Source of the DNA: Dichetophora obliterata | Lineage: Eukaryota; Arthropoda; Insecta; Diptera; Sciomyzidae | Direction: 5' to 3' | NCBI GenBank assembly: GCA_963920525.1 | Contig: OY986435.1 | Location: 272,172,848-272,236,847, forward strand | Length of the DNA: 64,000 bases | Part shown: piece by piece, positions 1 to 11,831 of the stretch | Position numbering within the stretch: position 1 is the first letter of the stretch | How the letters are laid out: each line of letters starts with the position of its first letter | Made by a program: the position numbers and the translations under genes | The notes under the pieces: model-generated | Seen by the model: the letters and a program-made list of their open reading frames with translations, nothing else | What the model was told of the DNA's origin: nothing | Databases searched by the model: none

Positions 1-1075
1 GCCCTACTTTAGTTAAACTCACTTTTCGGGGAGTTAGCGTCCAGTGAAGTAAAGTGCGCCAGGCTTAACCTAAATTGAGCTGAAATTTTGTTTCGATTAC
101 GAGATGGCTCAAGGGAAATATTTTACCGCACCCCTTTTTACCTCTTGCAAAACAACAAAAATGCTATATTTCGCACGGTTTTGATCGTATTAGACTAAAA
201 TGTGGTTATTTAGTGCACATGGCTACTTTCGGCAGCTATACTGAAAATGGTGAATATATTTGACATTTCTTGACATTTTCGTGTATGGCAGTAAGGCGGT
301 CTGTGGCAGAACAACGTTTGCCGAGGAGATAGATTGTTCCTGTGAGGTTTGGTAACGTTTGGAAGAGGGGGCGTGGTTCCTCCCATACAAGCCAAATTTG
401 CGCTATCGACCACAAACCAAATAAGGGATATATATCAGACGGTTTCGATCGTAAAAACTAAGATATTATCATTTTGTTCAGATGGTAACTGTCAGTAACT
501 GTACAAAAATAACTTTTTCGTCGCAATATATATACGCTCACTTTTTCGAAATCATGGCAATTCCGGAGTTCTACACATTTTTATACTGAAACTTGCTGTG
601 TTAGTGCTCCAAGAGGCAGTCACGATACATAAATGATTTCACGCCCACTTTTAGCGCCCACAAATCAATATCTGTACATATAAAAATGAATCGTGATTTG
701 TTCGGATGCTTAAAACTTGAAAACGACTAGACCAAATAGGATACTTCCTTCTACTGGTTTGTTCGTAACTGCTACGCAAAGGTTTTGGAAAAAAGTAATG
801 CCACACCCCTTTTATCGCCCACAAATCAATAAAAATGCTATATTTAAGAAGGTTTTGGTCGTATTAAATTAAAATTTGGTAAATAAGTTCTTATGATGAC
901 TGTCACTAACTTTAATAAAAACGGGCGTTGTCACACTTCATATACGCCTACTTTTGGAAATATCACAATACTCCGATACTATTGGTCCGATTGAGCTCAA
1001 ATTTTGTAAGTGGCTTTGCTTTGAGTACGAGATGGTTTAAGAAGAAATGCCACAACTTCTTTTACCTCCCATTAA
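1..1075 (+). repeat. Dispersed repeat, internal part of a Helentron-like element
   Basis: Words such as AATGCTATATTT, GGTTTTGGTCGTATTA and CGCCCACTTTT recur at irregular spacing (around 160, 630, 820, 950). The same words occur at 35640-35850, at 36780-36900, and inverted at 22780-22860. No coding capacity. Confidence 0.5.
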
Positions 1076-2076
1076 TATAAAAACAATTTGTGTTATCGAA
1101 TAGCGTTATGGGTTGCACAGCTTAGAAATTCGGTATTCGACCACAATTTAGACGTACCGTTTCAGTGATGAAATTTTATGGGAGTTGGACAAGGGGGAGG
1201 GGCACCTCTCATACAATCCAAATCGGTGATATCGAATAGCTTTGAATTTATAGGAATTCAGCTTTGGAATTCAGTTTTTGACCTCAATTTACACATGCAG
1301 TTTCAATGATTTTTTTTTTATGGGCGTTGGACAGGGAGGCCTGACATCTCCCTTACATCATGACAAATTTGCAATATCGAATTGCTTTGAAGTTATAGGT
1401 TGACAGCGTAAGAAATCGGTATTCGACCTAAATTTATACATGCACTTTCATTTCTTACATTTTATGGGCGTAGGGAAAAGGGGAGTGACACTTCCCATAC
1501 AACCCAACTTTGTGCTATCAAATAGCTTTAGAGTTATAGGTCGCACAGCATCGGAATTCAGTATTTGACCAAAATTTACGCATGCAGATTTACTGATAAA
1601 ATTTTTTAGAGTTTGTCGGGGGGCGTAGCACCTCCAACTTAACCCAAATTTGCGATATCGAATAGCTTTGGAGTTATATGTCAGCCTCGGAATTTAGTAT
1701 TCGACCCCAATTTACACATGCAGTTTCATTGGTAAAATTTTATGGGCGTAGGGAAAAGGGGAGTGGCACCTCCCATACAACCCAAATTTGTGTTATCGAA
1801 TATATTTGGAGTTATATGTCGCACAGTTTTGGTATTCGGTATTCGACCTCCATGTACACATGCAGTTTAATTGATTACATTCTATGAGGGGTGATCAAGA
1901 GGGCGTGGCACTTCCTATACAACCCAAAATTGTTATATCGAATAGCTTTGTGGATATAGGTCGCACAGTCTCGGAATTCAGTATTTGACCTCAATTTAGA
2001 CATGCTGTTTAACTGATAACATTTTATGGGCGTTTGAATAGGGAGAGTGGCAGCAACGCGCCGGGTTTCAGCTAGT
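1076..2076 (+). repeat. Tandem array of about 145-base units ending CTAGT
   Basis: About seven diverged copies, each with ATCGAATAGCTTTGGAGTTA, GGAATTCGGTATTCGACC, ATTTTATGGGCGT and a GGGGCGTGGCACCTCCCATA-like segment. The array ends GGGTTTCAGCTAGT at 2062-2076. The same units and ending occur at 53930-54357. Ending in CTAG before T is the rule for Helitron/Helentron 3' ends, so this is probably the 3' part of such an element. Confidence 0.6.
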
Positions 2077-2232
2077 ATAATCATATTCTTGTTGAAGCAG
2101 ATTACCGCGAGTGACACCATTTATACATATTTTTTTTTTTATTTCATTTTCGAACATTTGAGGTAAATTTAAATTTTTTAAAAGTTTTTATTCGAATGTT
2201 AAATTAAAATGTTGCATTTTTGCAATTTGAAG

Positions 2233-2530
2233 GCAGTGCCGGGATCCCGGGATTTTCGGTATTATAGCGATGATTCGGAATAAAGTTCATAAAAAATATT
2301 TGTAAATAATTTGTTTATAATAATTTATTTAATTTATAATACATTTCATAATTTATTCAATGCCCATGACCATCATTTTTTACTTATTTATGCGTTAGAA
2401 GTCTGATTTCTGTAACTGCAACTTACATAAAGTGTACATCAGGGATGTCAAATTTTGGAGTTTTTTCGATCCCGGTAAAAATACAATCCCGGGATTCGGG
2501 ATTGTCCCGAAATGCAAGAAGTTTTTATTT
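2233..2530. repeat. Two decayed repeat ends rich in CCCGGGATT
   Basis: CAGTGCCGGGATCCCGGG at 2233 and CAGGGATGTCAAA at 2442, followed by ATCCCGGGATTCGGGATTG, look like hAT-type terminal regions in the same orientation. No partner ends or duplications were found. Confidence 0.35.
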
Positions 2531-2743
2531 CGTAATTTTTTTGTTGCCAAAAAGTGCAGCACATTCACTTCTATTCTATTATAGTACATATTCTGTATCA
2601 AATTAGTATAACAATGAATACAATTTGTAAAAATTCAATTACAAAAAAACCAAACAAAAAATTTTAAAATCATATATCCTCAGTAATTTATAACATAGTT
2701 TTTGTAATACATGTACAAATACATAAACATATTTGGTTTAGCA

Positions 2744-3679
2744 TTGGGCTGCCATACGTCCCGGTTTTCCCGGACATGTCCCGGTTTTGAGGTCGGTGTT
2801 CCTGTGTCCCGATGCTCAGTAAAAAATGTCCCGGTTAAAAATATTGAAGGACAAATTAAAAGTGTATCAGTGAAAACTGAAAAAAATGTTTACAATTGCG
2901 TGTAACTGAATCAAAAATGAAAGTATTTTTTTTTTAAATACTAAAGTAAAAAAGCGAAAATAAACTTGTTAAAAATATTACAATTTTTGTGTGCTGTTCC
3001 AGGACACAAAGGAAATGTTAAGCGAGTATTTTCACTGGTCTCTAAATTTATTTATTATATGACGTGCATAGAATTTTATAACTGCATTAAAAACAAACTG
3101 TGAATTATTTGGTTTATATTTTAATATATAAAAGGCATGCACGCTCCTTCGTGCCCAATATCTTTCAAACTGTACAAACTGAAAGTCTGCACATTCATAA
3201 AAAGCAAGCATACTGCTCCGCACACAGTATTTCTAAAACTGTAATTATTTTTTGATAGTAAAGTACTTTAACAAGACATACTGTTGTCAAATATGTTCAG
3301 CCTGAAAGAATGCACAGAAAATATAAGTGATACTTATCAGTGACAATATTAGCTTTTTACAATAGTACGTTTTTGATCTAACTACCTTTTTCAACACTGC
3401 TTCAATACGTAAAGTGTTATTTAAAGTGATACATTTGTATTTTTCAAAAATCAATTGAATAAAAAATCAAGCTTTAAAAAGAGAAAAAAGTGCTTTCGGC
3501 AAATAGCTCCAAAAAAGGAAGTGTGAGGAGGACCTGTCGTAGGACAGGCTTTTATACTAGTTTTTTAAATAAACGGCAATGTTTTATTAAAATTGCGTAT
3601 TTGTTTTTGGTGGAATAAAATAAAATAAAAAATGTACAAATTTGTCCCGGTAAAGTGCTGTAGACTTATGGCAGCCCTA
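2744..3679. mobile_element. Decayed hAT element with 8-base target duplication
   Basis: Termini TTGGGCTGCCATA and TATGGCAGCCCTA are flanked by GTTTAGCA at 2736-2743 and 3680-3687. The left end is filled with TGTCCCGGTTTT-like subterminal repeats, and another TGTCCCGGT is near the right end. 2981-3055 (plus) reads CAVPGHKGNVKRVFSLVSK, which resembles the hAT transposase dimerisation region (pattern PGHNANVERVFSLM). The rest of the gene is gone. Confidence 0.82.
2981..3055 (+). pseudogene. hAT transposase C-terminal remnant
   Basis: About 25 residues with the PGHK-x-N-V-K-R-V-F-S-L segment inside the element 2744-3679. It is too short to classify further. Confidence 0.55.
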
Positions 3680-3687
3680 GTTTAGCA

Positions 3688-4489
3688 GTAGCTGCCTACA
3701 TAAAATTATTTTAAATTTCTGTTTAAACAAACATTTTTTTAAAATTTTATTTTTTTAGATTGACTACACGCTGTAACAGTGAACAAAAACTCCACTCAAG
3801 ACATAGTAGACGTTGTAGGGCCTGATTTCAAATAAGATAACTGTATACTTAGCTTTTTGAATATACCCTCAAATTCGGGATTTGTGTTAAAAAACCCGAT
3901 TTTAGGTAGGTGCATGTATAGTTTGTTATGTAATTCCGCTTTGTGTTGCTTCATTTTACAAATTTAAGCGTTGCAAAAAAGAAGAATCATGTACCTTTTT
4001 AACAGTGTACAGCCCTTTTTTTCACTGAACGAATTGACAAAGTTACAGGTAAAATCATTTGAAAATTTCTAGTTTTTTTTTTACTTTTTCCACGTTTTAT
4101 TGACAAGTTTTGTTCTGTTAATTTTGGCTTAATTCTAAATGCTTGTTTAATTTAGCGCTCAACAAGTTATAATTTATTGCATTCGCTTTAAAACGCAAAA
4201 AAAATTTCATTTTTTAAAAATGTATATTTGACCTTTTTCGTTTATATATATTATCATCTGTTTCAGATTGTAGCGACCAGCAGTAGTCTGACAAAATTTT
4301 TATTGAACTTTTTCCGTGAAAGCGTGTTTCTATAGCTTCCATCTTCTTGTGGAACATTTCTCTTTGTTCATCACTAAACTGCCCAAATCTATTCGGGAAA
4401 AAGTTTATATGGGAGTGCAAAAAATGAATTTTTATTGACATATTCTTCGTATGCAGTTTTCAAATTATTGTTTGTATATTTAAAAAAAA
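3688..4489. other. AT-rich DNA, nothing recognised
   Basis: No ORF with family similarity, no clear repeat structure. Confidence 0.6.
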
Positions 4490-4603
4490 AACCTTTAAGA
4501 CTAAAAATTAAAAAAAAATTTTTTAAAAAATAAGCTTTTATTTAAAAGAAACGTGAACTAAAAAGAAAAAATTTATTTAAGTGACATTTGTCATATATGT
4601 ATA

Positions 4604-4968
4604 CAGTAGGTATATTCTAGGTGCAGACGCACCCCTCTCTTGGTTATTCATCATCATAACATTTATAAGCGTACGTAAATTGGTAAGTTCTAAGGACTTA
4701 TATAATTTTAGAATTTTTCAAATACATTTATATTTGAAAGCTTGAGGCACCGATGTCCGCGATCCGCTATAGAATCTTTTAGTAAGCTTACCTGTATTTG
4801 AACTGCAATCCATTATACAGGCTTACTACACAATATCAGTGCCTTTAGCTTTAAAATATAAATGTATTTGAAAAATTAGGACTTAAAACTTACTAATTTA
4901 CGTACGCTTATATAATGATGATGAATAACCAAGAGAGGGGTACTTCTGCACCTAGAATGTACCTACTG
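4604..4968. mobile_element. Tc1/mariner-type MITE with about 155-base inverted repeats
   Basis: CAGTAGGTATATTCTAGGTG at the left and its inverted partner ending CCTACTG at the right, flanked by TA on both sides. Arms share AGCGTACGTAAATT and CCAAGAGAGGGG. A half copy of the same family lies at 23465-23580. No coding. Confidence 0.82.
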
Positions 4969-4976
4969 TATATATA

Positions 4977-6629
4977 CAGTGTTGCGCAAAACAATAGCAA
5001 CAATATCGGTACGCTGCTACAAAATCGTGTATCTTTTTAAATATTAGGAACACACAAAAATGATTATAGGAACCAAAGCATATATTCATACATCATATTC
5101 TAATTTGGTTTTATTTTCTTTATTAAATATAAAATTAATGTGACTACATTCAGTTTGTCTGAGAGCAAAACAAAAGCAACATAATTAACATTTGGTGTAA
5201 GATCCATTATTCTTGATAACCGCTGCACATCTGAGCGGCATCGACTCTATTAAAGTAGAGATTTTAGTATTAGTATATATTCCCAATTAAGTTTCAGGGC
5301 TTCCTACAGTGCAGTCTTATTGGAAAACCTTTGACCAGAAACTTTTGCCTTCAAAGTCCCAAAAAGTTTTTCAATGTGATTCAAGTCATTGTGATTGTGC
5401 CGCCCAATCAAGGACTTGAATCCCATTGCCTCTAATGTAATCTTTGATGAGCCTTGAAGTGTGTTTCGTGTCGTTGTCGGACTGAAACGTTCACTGAAGT
5501 GACATATTCTACTCTGAATGTGGTCGCAGCTTGCTTTCTAAAATGTCATTATATTCAAATCGATCCATAATTCTATCAATTGTTTGAAATGGTTCAACTT
5601 CATTATAGGAAAAACAAGTTCAGACCATAATGCCAACGCCTCCGTGTTAAAAATTTATTTTGCAGTTTCGCGCTTCAAGTCGTATACCTGGGTGGCGCCG
5701 TACCGTGCACATCCCATCTGAATTAATCAAGTTGAACTTTGATTCAGCGCTAAAAAAACGGTTTTCGATTTTTGAACTGTCTTATTTAGGTGCTCTTTTG
5801 GAAGACTTAGTCTAAAAAACAATAAATTGCAACTAGTTGACACAATTTCAGACAGAATTGTTTAAATTGTAATACCTCACCTTGTTTTTTATGCTAAGCT
5901 GTAAGCAAAGGTTTCTCTGCCGGTCTGTAACTTCTTTAATCGCTCTCAACGGCTCGTCTACAAACAGTGCTGTGGTGGATATCTAAATCAAGTATCCGAA
6001 CAACCTCTTTGGATGTGGCAAATGCATTTCGTTTGAACACACCACAAATGTTCCTGTCATCAAGCAGCGATGTCTTCCGCGGTCGCCCTCTTTAATGTAC
6101 CCTTGTTACGTCTTCAGTGAAGGTATATTTCTTTATTAATCTGCAAACTATTGATCGATTAATATCGAACTGTTTCACGTTAGATAGTTGCGAATTTTCG
6201 TTTTTATTTTCGGAAATAATTTTTAATTTAAGAGCTTCACTGTATTTAAAGCGTGCCATTATAAATGGAACAGTCAATGTCACAACTAGCACAAAAAAAA
6301 AACTAAACTTAAATGTTTATGACTTACAAACAACACGTGCTTTACAATAACGGAACTTTTACCAATAATTCTTGGAACTTCTGTTCTCTTTTTACATTTT
6401 TCAAGTTTTGTTGCTTTTCTTTTGCTCTAAGACAAATTGAATGTAGCAGAATTGAATTTTAAATTTAATAAAAAAACAAAACCAAATTTGAATTTGATTT
6501 GTTTTATATATGATGTATGAATATATGCTTTGATTCCTATAATCATTTTTGTGTGTCCCCAATATTAAAAAAGATACTCGATTTTGTTGCAGCGCACTTA
6601 GTTTGTTGCTATTGTTTTGCGCAACACTG
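4977..6629 (-). mobile_element. Tc1-like transposon with about 200-base inverted repeats
   Basis: Termini CAGTGTTGCGCAAAACAATA and inverted partner, flanked by TA (4975-4976 and 6630-6631). Long inverted repeats (4977 to about 5175, and about 6425 to 6629) share CACAAAAATGATTATAGGAA and more. The long repeats recall the long-TIR Tc1 group (Minos/Bari/Paris type). It contains a decayed transposase gene on the minus strand. Confidence 0.9.
5210..6292 (-). pseudogene. Decayed Tc1-like transposase
   Basis: Read on the minus strand in several frames. The N-terminus (from about 6260) is MARFKYSEALKLKIISE, a helix-turn-helix start. Around 5755-5660 lies SAESKFNLINSDGMCTVRRH, where the first catalytic Asp of the usual S-D-E-S-K-F is Ala. 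Around 5490-5390 lies FQSDNDTKHTSRLIK followed by VLDWAAQSQ, and after a one-base shift DLNHIEKLFGTLK brings the final Glu, as in D-D-34-E Tc1 enzymes. Frameshifts and stops occur throughout, so it is inactive. Confidence 0.85.
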
Positions 6630-6715
6630 TATATGACAAATTTCACTTAAATTTATTTTTTCTTTTTAGTTCAAGTCTTTATTAAATAATTTTAAAAAAA
6701 AAATTTTTACTTTTT

Positions 6716-7096
6716 TCTGGCTAAATGGTCTGTGTTTTTGAAACAAATAAAAAATTTATTCAATTTTTCTATTCCGACGTTTCGCTTGTTATTTTTCAGC
6801 TTTTTCAGGGAGTTTTATTTATCTTAAAACGTAAGAATATAAAAACAATAAATACAATTGATTTTAAAATAAACAAAATTATAAGACAGAAGAGCTTACA
6901 AATTTAAATTTTGCATTAAAAACTGATGGGTCTGCTGATTTTTAATACAAAATTAAATTAAACAATCAAACATTAAACAATTAGAATTTCCCTTTTCCTT
7001 TTACTATTACTATTTTTTCACTGTTCCTTTTTATAATATTTTTAAATATTTTGTTTGAAATGCCTTTTATGCAAAATAAACATTTTAAACAATAAT
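6716..7096. other. AT-rich DNA, nothing recognised
   Basis: A 60-codon ORF on the plus strand shows no family features. Confidence 0.55.
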
Positions 7097-7520
7097 TGTA
7101 TTGCGTTTCATTGCTATTAAAATTTGTAGAACACTGTTTTCGATTTCTAAAAAATGATTATGTCCGGTTGATTCAATAACATTTAGTTTAAAATCGATTT
7201 CAGACTTTTTACGTATATTTTATTGTAACAAACAAGATTTTTCAATTATAAAAATTATTTTAAATATTTTTCAATACAGTTGCAATATAAACATACATAT
7301 TTAAAAATAAACTTCTAAAAAAAATTTTTCTTGCGTTTCATTGCTATTAAAATTTGTAGAAAACTGTTTTCGATTTCCAAAAAATTGTTATCTCCATTTG
7401 CTTCAATAGCATTTAGTTCAAAATCGCTTTCAGATTTGTTTACATATATTTTATTGTAAAAAACAAGATTTTTCAATTATGAAAATCATTTCAAATTTTC
7501 TTTCAATACTGTTGCAAATC
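7097..7520. repeat. Direct duplication of about 195 bases, 234-base period
   Basis: GCGTTTCATTGCTATTAAAA starts both copies (about 7100 and 7333), and GAAAACTGTTTTCGATTTC and ATATTTTATTGTAA follow in each. Confidence 0.75.
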
Positions 7521-7539
7521 CGGGATCGTCAAAACAACC

Positions 7540-7700
7540 CAAAATTCCAAGCCCTTGTAATGTCCTTTTTTATTTCTATCACAAAAACAACTTTTAGTAG
7601 TTCTTTTAATAAAAACTCAATATTTTTGATCTTTTTTTAAATAAATATAAGCAATATATTCACTGACCTAGCAGTATTGCTAAAAATATTTTCGCTAAGT
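7540..7700. repeat. Dispersed repeat shared with 53140-53340
   Basis: AATATATTCACTGACCTA and flanking AT-rich sequence occur in both places. Type unknown. Confidence 0.45.
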
Positions 7701-7984
7701 CCTTGACTGGACTTTTTAATAAAAAAAAGTATTGCAGTGAGGGGACTGCCAACCGAAGCGAAAACCTCTATATAAAATATTAGTATTCCCTGGAAGACGT
7801 TGTCCTGCCACGACCGCCTTACTGCTATATAGGAATTTTCATGCTAATATAGGGTTTCGGACTATCCTACAAGTAGGATGGATTTGACAGATCGGATGGA
7901 CATGTAGGAATGTGCGAAAGCTCATACTGCAGCTCATACTACATGTAGGATGAAAATCAAAAATTTCTAAAAGTTCCGCCATGA

Positions 7985-9870
7985 TCTTGTTCTTCTCTGT
8001 GCGTTCTTGTTTGTAGATTTCCTTGGTAATTGTTGTTGGCACACTTTGCTGGAAATTTTTTGTAGACGTTGTGAATTCTTATTGTGTAGCTACAGTCGGC
8101 ATATGAAATTAGAATTATTTTTGTTAAGAGCTTATAGCAATTTATTAAATATTTTATATATTACTGAAACTATTTCTTTTAAGCAAAAGTATTACCATAT
8201 CAAAAATACATATAATTTAAGTAATTTATTTAAATTATTTCATTATTGAATTAATATAAAAAATTAAAGCTTATTTATATCTATTATATAATTTTTATAT
8301 AAATATACATAAATACTCTTTAAATTTCCTCAATGAGCTAAATTGTTCATATATATGAACTATATATATAAATATATATATGTATATATGTATATATGTA
8401 TATATATGTTTGTATGTATTTCCGATACGGTAACACTTTTACAAAAAATAAATAGATTTACCAATATTATATATTGTATACTCTTTAATTCATATGTATA
8501 AACTGTTTTCTAAATTAGTTCGATGTCATATGCTACATGATGTAGCTACAAATAAACATCTACAAAAAATTAAAGCTTACTGTACAACAATAACTACTTA
8601 GCAAATTTACAACAACAACGCAAAGAGAATGACAAGATCCCAGCGGTTGCGCAGCTTTAGAGGGAATGAACCGAATTGGCGGCGTGAAATATACATCACT
8701 TTGCATGCTATATTTTCTGTTTGCCTGCTAGCAAGATCTCAAGTGGAGGGAGGCATTAAAATATACTTCAAAGCTACTGCTGAAATAAAATGAAATTTCA
8801 ATTTTTCATATTTGTATTTTGTTTGACTGTCGTGAAGTCTCTTTTAACGCCTCCACTTTAAATCTTGCTAGCAGGCTAACAGAAAAAATAGCAAGCAAAG
8901 TGCTATTTATTTTTCGCCGCCAATTCGGTTCATCCCCTCTAACGCTGCGCAATCGCTGTGATCATGTCATTCTCTCTGCGTTTTTGTTGTAGATTTGCTT
9001 GGTAATTGTTGTTGTGCAGTTAGCTTTAATGTTCTTGTAGATGTTATTTGGTAGCTACAGTCGGCATATGACAATCGAAGTATTTTTATAACGCTTTATA
9101 TATATATGTACATAAAAACACTTACACAAAAAAACTGCAAAATAAATTTATATTTACAGTTATAATTGAATTACTACAGTCTGCTTATCATAAGCGTTCT
9201 ATTTCTTACCGCATAATGTTTTAAATCGAAAACGCAAACAAACGACAAGTTAGACACGAGAAGCAACACCTTTTTTTATACAAAATTCTATTGCTTCTCG
9301 TGTCTTGCTTGTCGTTGGTTTGCGTTTTCAATTTACAACACTAGACGGTTAAACTCTCTGCGTATATTTATTATATTAAATTATATATAATTTATATACT
9401 ATATCTATTTCTTATGTATTCTTATTTTAATATACAACATAAACTATATATAGCGTGCATGTATATTGTGTTATTATATAAAAAGATATAAAAAAATTTA
9501 AATTTTTAAATTAATTCAATACTTAAATAATTAAAAAAAAATATATGAACTATATGTATATATTTTTGATATGGTAGTACATTTAGTTAAAAGAAATAGT
9601 TGCAGCAATTTATACAAAATTTCAAAAATTGATTTAAACTCTTATCTAAAATAAATCAGCTGTCATATGCCGACAATAGCTAAAAAAAATTCCAGCTAAC
9701 TGTACAATAACAATTACCTGGCAAATCATCCTGGACATCAACAACGCAGTGAGAATGGAAAGGTTGACAGCGGTTGCGCAACGTTAGACGGGATGAACGA
9801 ATCGGCGTCAGAAAATAAACCGCATTTTGCTTGCTATGCTTTCTGTTTGCCTAGTAGCAAAATCTCAAGT
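7985..9870. repeat. Foldback cluster: four alternating inverted copies of one repeat
   Basis: Copies with GTAGCTACAGTCGGCATATGA and a GTTGTTGT-GTTTGTAGATTTGCTTGG-like region lie at 7985-8330, 8331-8785, 8815-9400 and 9401-9870, in alternating orientation. 8515-8785 pairs with 8815-9075 as a tight palindrome (both arms hold CTTGCTAGCAGGC and CCAATTCGGTTCAT). 7985-8260 pairs with 9490-9870. AT-rich spacers join the other ends. No ORF. This is typical of foldback-type transposons in Diptera. Confidence 0.78.
9224..9342. repeat. Near-perfect hairpin with about 48-base arms
   Basis: The left arm begins AATCGAAAACGCAAAC and ends GACACGAGAAGCAA; the right arm is its reverse complement with few changes, after a loop of about 24 bases. 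It lies in the spacer of the foldback cluster. Confidence 0.88.
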
Positions 9871-10394
9871 GGTGGAATGGCAAAATTAGACAAAGTAATT
9901 ACTGTTAAAGCGGAAAGCCGGTAACCGAAACTGTCAAAACGAAGTTGACATTTCATACAAAATATGCAACCAGTGAGAATGCAATATGAAAGCAAAAATT
10001 GGCCAAAATACCAAAATGACCAAAATGGCTGAGTTTGACAGATATGGTCACTAATAAAGAGAACACAGTCAGCCCTAACACTACCTTGTCTAGTTGTACT
10101 ATGAGTGGTGGCATCAAAAGGGACTTCACGGTCAGTCAAACAAAAACCAAATATCAAAAATTTTAAATTTATTTTATTTCAACCTACAGCAGCTCTACAT
10201 ATACATTGAAAAAGCTATATCATCCAATGTTTCGCAGCGGAGCAAAGGGAGGGAAAAAAACGATGCGTCAGCAGAGGAACTTATTGATGGTTGCTTGCTA
10301 CATTTGCTGAGCGCCTTGTAGTGAAGATCCAAGAGCGTCATTTAAAAATCTACTCGCTATCTGTATTGATGAGGAGAGTTACTCGCTAAATGAC
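9871..10394. other. No gene recognised
   Basis: Moderate GC content; short ORFs on both strands show no family features. Confidence 0.45.
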
Positions 10395-10475
10395 GATGAA
10401 GATGACGCAAGCCAAAGATTTACCCTCTACCAAAATCGTTCAACGAGCCTAAAGAAGTTTTCACTTCAAAAAAAT
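10395..10475 (+). repeat. Direct repeat, copy 1
   Basis: GATTTACCCTCTACC and CCTAAAGAAGTTTTCACTTC match 11461-11545 in the same orientation. Confidence 0.7.
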
Positions 10476-11010
10476 AACGAAAGTGCTTGAGTTTTAGTGT
10501 GCGTGAGCCAACGATATCACGGTGCATCACCAAGTGCAGCAAAGTTAAATTGGCTTTCTTTGCTGGTGAACGTCCTCCAAGTACCACCAGCAACAGCACA
10601 AGCAAGTGCAGCGCAAATTTCTTGCTAGCCAACATGTACCAACAAGTGCCACCAGCAAAAGCACAAGCAAATGAAGCGCAAATTCTCCGCTTTCAATTTA
10701 TTTAATTCACGCCGGAGTATAATGGCAGAAATTTGCCTCTGCGCTTGAGACCTGCTGAAATGGTGCTTCTGAAATATTGGAGAGTTGACCAGTCAATTGA
10801 ATTGTGCTGCACTTGCTGGTGCTGCTGGTGATGGCACTTGGAGGATGTTGGCTAGCAACAAATTTTGCACTGCACTTGCTGGTGGTGGCACTTGGAGGAC
10901 GTTCGCCAGCAAAGAAAGCCAATTTAACTTTGCTGCACTTGCTGATGCACCGGAAGATCGTTGGCCCACACACACGCACACACAAACTGAAGCACGTTCG
11001 TTATTTTTTT
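10475..11010. repeat. Foldback element with about 210-base arms
   Basis: 10475-10685 is the reverse complement of 10795-11010: AAAGTTAAATTGGCTTTCTT, TTGCTAGCCAACA and several GCAAGTGCAGC words occur inverted in both. The arms also contain internal CACCAGCA-type repeats. ORFs read in both directions here are by-products of the repeat. Confidence 0.8.
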
Positions 11011-11460
11011 ATTATTTTTTTCTTTTTTAAGTTTTATTAGTTTACAGTATAACAAGTTTACGAAATAAGTTGCAAGTACAAGCACTCGAATGAAATATGT
11101 CGCAAATTGAATAAAATGCCAATTAAATAAAATATTTGCGCTGACACGATCGAAATGTTAAACGTCAAAATTTGCAACTGTCAAAATTTCATCGTCCATT
11201 TGACACAGCAAAAAAGACAAATTTATTTCAACACAAACAAATTTTATTCAACCTGATATCTTCTATCCTACCACGACTGAAAAGTTTCCTTTCGACACTT
11301 ACCCTTTACACGGAGGTTACACGAGACAGTACTGTTAAGACAGTCGCAACACATTCACAAATTGTTACCCACACACACTTACTTTTGCTGCTGTCTGCTT
11401 TACTGTCTTAACTTTTTTGTAGACAGTTGGCGGGACAGTATCTAGTTCCTCGGAAAAATA

Positions 11461-11545
11461 CGATGACGCAAACTAAAGATTTACCCTCTACTTAAATCGT
11501 TCAACGCGCCTAAAGAAATTTTCACTTCAAAAATTATTTACATTC
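11461..11545 (+). repeat. Direct repeat, copy 2
   Basis: Matches 10395-10475 at about 85-90% by eye. Confidence 0.65.
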
Positions 11546-11679
11546 TTTGCAAACCATGCTGCGTAAAAGTTTGTAGAATTCTGGATTGTGAACGCTGTAT
11601 TAACTCAACATAAGAAGGAAGAACTGCCTTTTCCCCAAAGCTGTGCTCTCTACGTTCAATTTGGTTTAATTACAGTATT

Positions 11680-11831
11680 CTATAGCAGTACCTTATGTTC
11701 CAATTGGAGCCATTGGAGCCATTGGAGCCTTGAACTTCTGTTAAGTAGCCTGTTAAACTTAAGCGACTTTAGCTTCATTAGCGTTTTTTGGTCAAGATAA
11801 ACACCCAAATAGGTCACGTTATCCGCTAGAG
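11680..11831 (-). pseudogene. Jockey-like LINE remnant, 3' piece
   Basis: The minus strand reads ADNVTYLGVYLDQ and LKFNRLLNR, the region after the reverse transcriptase catalytic site in Jockey-group LINEs. It is continuous with 13012-13800 once the hAT element 11832-13003 and one duplication are removed. Confidence 0.8.

Larger units (their letters stand above)
4490..6715. repeat. Outer palindrome carrying a MITE and a Tc1 element at its axis
   Basis: The flanks 4490-4603 and 6630-6715 are inverted copies (GAACTAAAAAGAAAAAA, then AAGTGACATTTGTCATAT and its partner). Without the two inserts the arms would meet at a short TA-rich centre, so both elements entered the axis of an existing palindrome. 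Confidence 0.7.

Noticed and set aside
10485..11040. Several overlapping ORFs of 60-92 codons on both strands
   Set aside because: They are readings of the two arms of one palindrome and explain each other; there is no independent coding evidence.
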